Assembly (NCBI GenBank): GCA_947382355.1 | Contig: CANCYR010000024.1 | Location: 1 to 48,439 of the forward strand | Length of the DNA: 48,439 bases | Direction: 5' to 3' | Origin: an uncultured Lachnospiraceae bacterium | Lineage (GTDB): Bacteria > Bacillota > Clostridia > Lachnospirales > Lachnospiraceae | Shown: piece after piece, positions 41,947 through 48,439 of the stretch | Position numbering within the stretch: position 1 is the first letter of the stretch | How the letters are laid out: every line of letters starts with the position of its first letter | Made by a program: the position numbers and the translations under genes | Notes under the pieces: generated by a model | What the model was told of the DNA's origin: nothing | Databases searched by the model: none | What the model saw: only the letters and a program-made list of their open reading frames with translations

Positions 41947-43035
41947 TTACTGCAGCCCTACTGTTCCATCCATATATTTATCTGCAAGAGTCTCAAATTC
42001 TTCTCTTGCATTTTGAAAGCATTCCAAAAGCTTTGGCGAAAAATTGCCACACTCTCCCGTCATTATCATGTGAAACGCCTGCTCTTTTGAATATGCGCTT
42101 TTATACACCCTTTCATTTACCAAAGCATCATAAGCATCTGCTATGGAAACAAGCTGGGCGGAAATGGGAATATCCTCTCCCGTAAGCCCGTCCGGATATC
42201 CTCTGCCATCATACCGTTCATGGTGAAATCTGCAGATTTCATAGCTTAACCCGTGATATTCCTCATCCCATACGCCTTTTATCTGGTTTAAGATTTCACA
42301 TCCTCTGGTAGTATGGGACTTCATATATTCGTATTCATCCTCCGAAAGCTTTGCCGGCTTTAAAAGAATGCCGTCCGGTATGGCTATTTTCCCAATATCA
42401 TGAAGGGCGCTGGCATTGGCAATCATATCCGCTTTTTCCAGTGTCATTCCATATTCCGGATAATCCTCCATCAGCTGTTTTGCCAGTATTCTCGTAAAGC
42501 CCTTTATCCGCTTGATATGTTCTCCGCTTTCCATGTTCCGGCCTTCAATCACGCTTCCTAAAATATCAATAATATTTTCATTGCTCTTTTGAAGCCGTTC
42601 CGCCTGCTGCCGCAAAAGCCACGTCTGTTTTTCCACCTTTTCTTCCAGCTTGTTCCTTAGCACATGCAAATCAACTATATTTTTTAATCGAAGCTTTACC
42701 AGCGCATTGTCAAAGGGCTTCCTGATATAATCAGACACCCCATAGTCAAAGCACCTTTTTTCTACCTGAGTGGAACACTCACAGCTGATTACCAGAACCG
42801 GTATCTTATCTATCCATGCCTTCTCCCTCATAATTTCCAGCACTTCAAAACCGTCTATCCCCGGCAGGAGCAAATCCAGAAGAAGAACCAGAATTTCCTC
42901 CTGATGCTCCTCCATCAGCTCCACTGCCCGTTCCCCGTCCTCTGCTGTAATAACGGTATATTCATCCTGTAATATTTCCGTCAGCACTACACGGTTTATT
43001 TCCATGTCATCTACAACAAGTACCTTATTGCGCAT
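41947..43035 (-). CDS. Response regulator with HD-GYP phosphodiesterase domain
   Basis: A 362-residue protein. An N-terminal receiver domain (KVLVVDDMEINR; phospho-acceptor Asp in LLLDLLLPGIDG) is joined by a coiled linker to an HD-GYP domain. That domain shows ASALHDIGKIAIPDGILLKP and HHERYDGRGYPDGLTGEDIP. It is expected to hydrolyse cyclic di-GMP when phosphorylated. The start is ATG 43035 after AAAGGAG, and 11 codons upstream belong to an unsupported longer frame. No partner histidine kinase is adjacent; it lies 40 bp from the CmpB-type gene and may be co-transcribed. Confidence 0.93.
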   Translation of the reverse strand: MRNKVLVVDDMEINRVVLTEILQDEYTVITAEDGERAVELMEEHQEEILVLLLDLLLPGIDGFEVLEIMREKAWIDKIPVLVISCECSTQVEKRCFDYGVSDYIRKPFDNALVKLRLKNIVDLHVLRNKLEEKVEKQTWLLRQQAERLQKSNENIIDILGSVIEGRNMESGEHIKRIKGFTRILAKQLMEDYPEYGMTLEKADMIANASALHDIGKIAIPDGILLKPAKLSEDEYEYMKSHTTRGCEILNQIKGVWDEEYHGLSYEICRFHHERYDGRGYPDGLTGEDIPISAQLVSIADAYDALVNERVYKSAYSKEQAFHMIMTGECGNFSPKLLECFQNAREEFETLADKYMDGTVGLQ

Positions 43036-43075
43036 ATGTCTCCTTTCCGAAATACCTTCCCTGATCAATCGAGTA

Positions 43076-43951
43076 TTACTTTTCCTTGAACCGTTCTCTC
43101 AGTTCTTCAAATATTTCACTATATTTTCTTGAAATAGCAGATGGATTTCGTCCAAATAATATGTTCAGCTCCCTCACGCTCATATGGCTTTTTATCCTGT
43201 CCTTATAAATAAGCTGCTTCTCTTTTAACCGGGTGAACTCCTCCTTTAACTGTTCAATCTGTTCCTTGCGTTCTTCTCTTTTCAGTTCCTTTTGCTCTCT
43301 TCGTTCCTCAATTACCTGTCCAAGCCGTTCCAAACGCTGTTTTCCTTCCTCATTCAGCACTGCCTCAATTACCTCAAGCCTTTTTTGCATCAGCCGCAGT
43401 TCATCCCTGAGATTTTGAAGCCTTCCAAGTATTTCCCGAAACTCAAAGGCTGCCTTAAAGCTTACTGCACAGTCCGCAGCCATAATGACGGAAACAACCA
43501 GCACTATTAAATTCAGTGTATTAGATTTCAGTCCAAAAATCAATCCCTCAACCGGCTTATGAAAACCAAATACCATTGCCAGACTTAAAAATCCCCAGGC
43601 TATGGTGGAGCTTAAGCAGATATGTCCCTGAAAGTTGAATTTCTGATTGCTATAGTCCCAGTAACGCACTTTAAAAACAGCTTCCATTACCACACCTGTC
43701 ACATATTCCAGCGCCGTTGCCGCCAATGCTCCCACTACATAAACCCACACAGTATTTTCCCGAAAGGGCAGTGCGGCAAATAATACGGAAATGGCTCCAA
43801 ATCCATACAATGGCAAGAAAGGTCCGTTTAAAAATCCTCTGTTCACCAACCTTCTGTTTTTTAATGACACATAAGCGGATTCAAAGCACCACCCAAAAAA
43901 ACAGTAGGTGTAGAAAAACATAAGCCATTGCATAATATTGTACGTGTACAT
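43076..43951 (-). CDS. CmpB-type (PF06541) putative ABC transporter permease with coiled-coil tail
   Basis: A 291-residue membrane protein. The first 160 residues have about five transmembrane segments and the family stretch FFGWCFESAYVSLKNRRLVNRGFLNGPFLPLYGFG. They are followed by a long charged coiled coil (RLEVIEAVLNEEGKQRLERLGQ..., about 190-260). The C-terminus, with IKSHMSVRELNILFGRNPSAISRKYSEIFEELRERF, is an unusual addition. The family is widespread in clostridia with unproven function. No ATPase partner is present here. Confidence 0.82.
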   Translation of the reverse strand: MYTYNIMQWLMFFYTYCFFGWCFESAYVSLKNRRLVNRGFLNGPFLPLYGFGAISVLFAALPFRENTVWVYVVGALAATALEYVTGVVMEAVFKVRYWDYSNQKFNFQGHICLSSTIAWGFLSLAMVFGFHKPVEGLIFGLKSNTLNLIVLVVSVIMAADCAVSFKAAFEFREILGRLQNLRDELRLMQKRLEVIEAVLNEEGKQRLERLGQVIEERREQKELKREERKEQIEQLKEEFTRLKEKQLIYKDRIKSHMSVRELNILFGRNPSAISRKYSEIFEELRERFKEK

Positions 43952-43955
43952 CCTG

Positions 43956-46900
43956 TCACCTCATTTTATCTCCGGTTCCTGAAAGCAGTTCTTTTTCCAT
44001 ATCCTCAAGCAGTACCTCCGCCGCCTGTAATAATGCCTCTTCATCCTTTTTTAAAAATCCGGTAGGGTACAGCTTGTAGGTAAACACCGGAACGCCCTTA
44101 GGAGAAAACAGCAGTCTGCCCTCATGCTTTTTCAAAAGCTCAGGGATTTTCTCCACAAGTAAAGGCGCATGTTCATGCATGGTCAATACAAGCCTGTCTT
44201 TTTTTCCTTTTAACTCCGTTCCATAAATCTGATGGGCCTTAACCCGTATCAGGGAAATTCTCAGAAGATTTTCCACGCTTTCCGGAACCGCGCCAAACCG
44301 GTCTAAAAGCTCTTCTTTCATTTCATCGCTTTCTTCCTGATTTTCAATGGCGGCAATACGCTTATAAATATCCAGCTTCTGGAACTCATTTACAATGTAT
44401 TCCTGTGGAATATATGCATCCACATCCATATCAATAGTCGTGACAAAATCCACTGCTTCCTTTTGCCCTTTTAATGATTTTACCGCTTCATTGAGCATTT
44501 TGCAATAAAGATCATACCCTACCGCTTCCATATGCCCATGCTGCCTTGCGCCAAGCAGATTACCTGCTCCCCTGATTTCCAAATCCTTCATGGCGATTTT
44601 AAAACCGCTGCCCAAATCAGTAAATTCCTTAATTGCCTGAAGCCGTTTTTCTGCCACTTCCTTTAGCATCTTATCCCTTCTGTACATTAAAAAGGCATAA
44701 GCGTTCCGGTTGGAGCGCCCTACCCGCCCCCGCAGCTGATAAAGCTGGGAAAGTCCCAGGTTATCCGAGTCATGGATAATCATGGTATTTACATTGGGGA
44801 TGTCAAGCCCCGTTTCAATAATGGTAGTGGAAACAAGCACGTCAATTTCCCCATTGATAAAATCGTACATGATTTCCTCCAGCTCCCGCTCCTTCATCTG
44901 CCCGTGGGCAAATGCCACGTTTGCCTCCGGAACAAGTGCCTGCAGTTTCATTGCCACTTCATCAATCTGATTCACCCGGTTGTATACATAATAAACCTGC
45001 CCCTGCCTTGCAAGCTCCCTGACGATTGCTTCCCTTACCATTTCTTCATTGTATTCCATCACGTAGGTCTGGATCGGCATTCTGTCATTGGGCGGTTCCT
45101 CTAACACGCTCATATCCCGAATACCCACAAGACTCATATGCAGTGTCCTTGGAATGGGAGTTGCCGTTAAAGTAAGCACGTCGATGCTTTCCTTCATCTG
45201 CTTTATTTTTTCCTTATGGGTCACTCCAAACCTCTGTTCTTCATCAATAATTAAAAGCCCCAGATCCTTATAGGCCACATCCTTTGAAAGCACTCTGTGA
45301 GTGCCGATTATAATATCCACCATTCCTTTTTTCAAGCCTTCAATTGCCTTTTTCTGCTGGGCGCTTGTGCGGAATCTGGACAGCAGTTCAATGGTAATGG
45401 GATAATTTTTCATCCTCTGTACAAAAGTGTCATAATGCTGCTGTGCCAAAATGGTAGTGGGAACCAGATAAACCACCTGCTTCCCTTCCTGAACAGCTTT
45501 AAATGCCGCACGGATGGCAATTTCCGTTTTGCCGTAGCCTACATCCCCGCAAATAAGCCGGTCCATAATCTTAGCACTTTCCATATCTTTTTTTGTTTCC
45601 TCAATTGCCATAAGCTGATCTTCTGTCTCTTCATAAGGAAACAGCTCTTCAAATTCCTTTTGCCATAAAGTATCCTTTCCGAATATGTGTCCTTCCTTTT
45701 CCTGCCTTGCGGCATATAGCCGTACTAAATCCTTTGCCACCTCCATAGCGGCTGTCTTTACCTTTGTCTTGGTCTTATCCCATTCCTTTGTGCCCAGCTT
45801 ATTCAGCTTTGGCCTTCTGGCGTCTGCAGAAGCATATTTCTGGATTGCATGAAAACCGGTGGCAAGCACATAAAGATTGCCTCCGTCCCGGTATTCTATC
45901 TTCATGTAATCCTTTACCACCTTATCCACCTCTACCTTTTCAATGCCCTTATAAACACCAAGTCCGTGATTTTCATGGACTACATAATCACCTACCTTCA
46001 GCTCTGTGAAATCGTGGATTTTCTCCCCTTCATACTTCTTTTTCTTTCTTTTCTTCTTTTTCTTTTCCCCGAAAATATCACTTTCCGATAAAACCGCAAA
46101 CTGTATGAGGGGATATTCAAAGCCTCTTTTTAAATTGCCGTAAAATACCATCACCTGCCCGGCTTCCAGCTTCCTGTCCATATCCTCGCTGTAAAAAGCC
46201 CACAGCCCCTCTTCCATCAAGTCTTCTGCCAGCCGCCTTGCCCTTGTTCGGGATGCGGATGCCAGCAAGACCCGGTAACCCTTTTTCTGAAAGCCCTGCA
46301 GCTCCTTCACCAATGCTTCAAAGCTGCTTTGAAAGGAATTGATGGATTTCCCAAGCATATGATAGCTGTTATCCGCCTCTAACAACCCTCCCCTGCTTTC
46401 CAATAGGGCAAAGGAGCTTATTGGAAATTTATTTATTTTACCAAGCACTTCTCCTCTGGTAAAAAGCAGCTCTCCCTGCCCCGGCAGGGCATAGCCCTTT
46501 TCAATCCGGTGCATCATGCTTTCCCGAAACTCCAATTCCACCGCTTCGCCATGCTCCTTAATCCGTGCAGGCTCATCTAAAAATAAAACCGTCTTTCTTT
46601 TTGGAAACAAATCCAGAAAGCTTACTACCTCCTGATAAAAATACCTGATATAGCTTTCCAGATTGGCCATAGAACCAAGCTCTAAAAGCTGCTCCTTAAG
46701 CCCCTCTGCTATCTTCTTGACCCTTGCAGCTTCCTCAGTCTTAAATTGCTTCCTCAAAACCTCTGCGGTTTTTTCTGCTTCTTTTTGTATAAGCATAAGC
46801 CCCTGGTTCTTTTCCTGCTCTGACAAAATAAACTCCGTGGCAGGATAAATCACCATCCTTTCCAGCTCTTCAATGGAACGCTGGCTCAATACATCAAAGC

Positions 46901-47504
46901 TTCTTAAGGACTCTACCTCATCTCCCCAAAGCTCAATCCGGTATGGATTTTCCTCCGTAAAGTCAAATACATCAATAATGCCTCCCCGTATGGAAAACTG
47001 CCCGGCCGACTCCACCTGCCCGCACTTTTCATATCCCATTTTTACAAGCTGTGCCGCCAGCGCACTTTCCTCAATATGAGAGTCGCCATCTATAAAAATC
47101 CGGTTTTCCTCCAACACATGCAGGGGAATACAGGGCGACATTATGCTGTCAAATGTAGTTACAATGGTGACAGGCAGACCTTCCAATATCCTCCGGTAAG
47201 CACAAATCCTTTCCCTGGTCAGCTTGTTTCCATGTATGTCCGCCTGAAAAAATATAAAATCCTTACCTGGAAAATAAATGGTTTCCTTGTCATAAAAACT
47301 ATATTCCTCACTTATTTCCTTTGCCCGTAAATCACTGTGGGTAATGATAATCCGCACAGGATATTCCTTAGAAAGCCCATACATCATATGAAGCTTCTGG
47401 GAATCCACCAGTCCGTTTATCCCAACGGTTTTTCCTTTTGCCAGCTCTCTTTGTATGCTTTCATACTCGGAAAGCTCCTCTAAGCAGTCTGTTAATACTT
47501 TCAC
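43956..47504 (-). CDS. mfd: Transcription-repair coupling factor Mfd
   Basis: Removes RNA polymerase stalled at DNA damage and recruits UvrA. The 1182 residues start with a UvrB-like part. The polymerase-interacting domain follows (VGDYVVHENHGLGVYKGIEKV). The translocase has Walker A GDVGYGKTEIAIRAAFKA, LLIIDEEQRFGVTHKEKIK, TLTATPIPRTLHMSL and QLRGRVGRS. Last is the TRCF C-terminal domain (LRISLIRVKAHQIYG). A Lys-rich stretch KKKKKRKKKKYEGE precedes the polymerase-binding domain. It lies 180 bp downstream of pth, the usual pth-mfd order. Confidence 0.97.
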   Translation of the reverse strand: MKVLTDCLEELSEYESIQRELAKGKTVGINGLVDSQKLHMMYGLSKEYPVRIIITHSDLRAKEISEEYSFYDKETIYFPGKDFIFFQADIHGNKLTRERICAYRRILEGLPVTIVTTFDSIMSPCIPLHVLEENRIFIDGDSHIEESALAAQLVKMGYEKCGQVESAGQFSIRGGIIDVFDFTEENPYRIELWGDEVESLRSFDVLSQRSIEELERMVIYPATEFILSEQEKNQGLMLIQKEAEKTAEVLRKQFKTEEAARVKKIAEGLKEQLLELGSMANLESYIRYFYQEVVSFLDLFPKRKTVLFLDEPARIKEHGEAVELEFRESMMHRIEKGYALPGQGELLFTRGEVLGKINKFPISSFALLESRGGLLEADNSYHMLGKSINSFQSSFEALVKELQGFQKKGYRVLLASASRTRARRLAEDLMEEGLWAFYSEDMDRKLEAGQVMVFYGNLKRGFEYPLIQFAVLSESDIFGEKKKKKRKKKKYEGEKIHDFTELKVGDYVVHENHGLGVYKGIEKVEVDKVVKDYMKIEYRDGGNLYVLATGFHAIQKYASADARRPKLNKLGTKEWDKTKTKVKTAAMEVAKDLVRLYAARQEKEGHIFGKDTLWQKEFEELFPYEETEDQLMAIEETKKDMESAKIMDRLICGDVGYGKTEIAIRAAFKAVQEGKQVVYLVPTTILAQQHYDTFVQRMKNYPITIELLSRFRTSAQQKKAIEGLKKGMVDIIIGTHRVLSKDVAYKDLGLLIIDEEQRFGVTHKEKIKQMKESIDVLTLTATPIPRTLHMSLVGIRDMSVLEEPPNDRMPIQTYVMEYNEEMVREAIVRELARQGQVYYVYNRVNQIDEVAMKLQALVPEANVAFAHGQMKERELEEIMYDFINGEIDVLVSTTIIETGLDIPNVNTMIIHDSDNLGLSQLYQLRGRVGRSNRNAYAFLMYRRDKMLKEVAEKRLQAIKEFTDLGSGFKIAMKDLEIRGAGNLLGARQHGHMEAVGYDLYCKMLNEAVKSLKGQKEAVDFVTTIDMDVDAYIPQEYIVNEFQKLDIYKRIAAIENQEESDEMKEELLDRFGAVPESVENLLRISLIRVKAHQIYGTELKGKKDRLVLTMHEHAPLLVEKIPELLKKHEGRLLFSPKGVPVFTYKLYPTGFLKKDEEALLQAAEVLLEDMEKELLSGTGDKMR

Positions 47505-47684
47505 TGTTTTTTCCTCTTATATTTTCTTTTCTGATACCATTCTTATTCTATTTCATTCTTTTTTTATGCCCATAAACTTTATTTTCAAAAACCTTTATTC
47601 CCATAAAAAACTTGTGCAGCAGCCCAGCTCCCATACCCATCTGCTTATGTCTTTAAAACGGCTAAGCTATCATAAAGATTTTCC

Positions 47685-48245
47685 CTAATTAAAGCGGTTC
47701 ATAGCCGCATCCGCATCCTCCATAATCATACAGCTAACCGCCTGCACCACCCTTTCAAGGGCTTCCTCCATAATCTTCTGCTCCTCTTTCTTAAAGTGCC
47801 CCAGCACATAATCCGCCAGGTCGTACCCCTTTGGCTTTTCTCCAACTCCGATTTTAATCCTCTGAAATTCATTATGTCCCAGATGGGCAATAATATTTTT
47901 TATGCCGTTATGTCCCCCGGCGCTCCCCTTCTTCCGAATACGAAGCTTCCCCGGCTCTAAACTGATATCATCATAAAGCACAATCAGCTCCGTCTTTTCA
48001 TCCACCTTATAATAATCCGCAAGAGCCCTGACACTTTCTCCGCTTAAATTCATAAAAGTCTGGGGCTTTGCCAATATGACCTTATGCCCCTCAATATATC
48101 CTTTACCGATAACAGCCTTATGCTTTTTCTCCACCACCGCTATTTGATTAGCTTCCGCTAACTCATCAATAGCAGCAAAGCCAATATTATGTCTGGTATT
48201 ATTATATTCCCTCGTGGGATTCCCAAGTCCTACAATTATATACAT
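47685..48245 (-). CDS. pth: Peptidyl-tRNA hydrolase
   Basis: Recycles peptidyl-tRNA released from stalled ribosomes. MYIIVGLGNPTREYNNTRHNIGFAAID holds the conserved Asn and catalytic His. KPQTFMNLSGESVRAL, VLYDDISLEPGKLRIRKKGSAGGHNGIKNI and FQRIKIGVGEKP complete the signature. Length 186 is normal. ATG 48245 follows a GGAGG-containing site. Confidence 0.97.
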   Translation of the reverse strand: MYIIVGLGNPTREYNNTRHNIGFAAIDELAEANQIAVVEKKHKAVIGKGYIEGHKVILAKPQTFMNLSGESVRALADYYKVDEKTELIVLYDDISLEPGKLRIRKKGSAGGHNGIKNIIAHLGHNEFQRIKIGVGEKPKGYDLADYVLGHFKKEEQKIMEEALERVVQAVSCMIMEDADAAMNRFN

Positions 48246-48335
48246 ATGCGCCTCCTGTATTTTTCCATTCTACTTTATTTTTTCTTCCAAGTAAAGAGTG
48301 GGGGAGGACAAAGTTTTTTGGGGGGATTGGTGATG

Positions 48336-48439
48336 GGACGCAGGAGGCGGCAGGTGATGGATAAGTATTATGGGCACGCTCCCGCTCTATGAAAACGCAG
48401 CGGTACTAACGCACCAAAATACGGTGCGTAAGGACCGGC
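48336..48439. repeat. Long palindromic element, second copy of A (truncated by the window end)
   Basis: Positions 48372-48439 equal 3126-3193 of copy A at 65 of 68 bases; the three changes are all in the small inner loop. Upstream, GACGCAGGAGGCGGCA resembles the GACGTAGGAGGAGGCA of copy A, but the rest of the left arm differs. The right arm lies outside the window. A G-rich flank (48298-48330) precedes it. This shows that the element is dispersed in this genome. Confidence 0.85.

Overview
The window looks like a chromosomal segment of an anaerobic, spore-forming gut clostridium, most likely a Lachnospiraceae (Clostridium cluster XIVa) member. The reasons are a pyruvate formate-lyase operon, a T-box ahead of a long type-2 isoleucyl-tRNA synthetase, SpoVT, a zinc-type S18, strong AGGAGG ribosome-binding sites and moderate-to-low GC. 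Most genes lie on the minus strand.

Layout. (1) 1-4932, plus strand: fermentation genes. Pyruvate formate-lyase is encoded in pieces: a core that keeps the catalytic Cys-Cys pair but stops before the glycyl-radical domain, a small Cys-rich protein resembling half of that domain, and a stand-alone glycyl-radical domain. After about 0.9 kb of palindromic repeats come the activating enzyme pflA and a 2[4Fe-4S] ferredoxin. (2) 4931-11027, minus: dnaB, rplI and gdpP, then rpsR-ssb-rpsF, DUF951 and a sirtuin. (3) 11139-20340, minus: a secreted fibronectin-III protein, a Thr/Glu-repeat lipoprotein, a nucleotidyltransferase, glycogen phosphorylase, and ileS behind an Ile T-box. (4) 20408-21331: a dead IS481-type insertion sequence.

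(5) 21508-35791, minus: an AT-rich ten-gene operon that looks like a DNA-modification and defence island. It has a DndC-like sulfurtransferase fused to zinc-ribbon and ferredoxin parts, a DUF4007 protein, a BrxC/PglY-like giant ATPase, a cysteine desulfurase, a phospholipase-D/helicase protein, a 53-aa protein, a DndD-like SMC ATPase, an unrecognised 174-aa protein, a DUF262 protein with DGQQR, and a Ser/Thr kinase. The likely logic is that the desulfurase supplies sulfur, the DndC/DndD-like proteins place it in DNA, and the helicase-nuclease, giant ATPase, DUF262 protein and kinase sense or restrict foreign DNA. This is inferred from domain content. Canonical DndE and DndFGH were not seen. 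A type I toxin-antitoxin-like locus (36002-36248) sits just outside the operon's 5' end.

(6) 36319-48245: a TetR-controlled alpha/beta hydrolase, a UMF1-type MFS transporter and nicotinate phosphoribosyltransferase (plus strand), then spoVT, an HD-GYP response regulator, a CmpB-type membrane protein, mfd and pth (minus). The window ends inside a second copy of the palindromic repeat found upstream of pflA. No tRNA, rRNA or CRISPR array was seen. All family assignments come from reading motifs, not from database searches.
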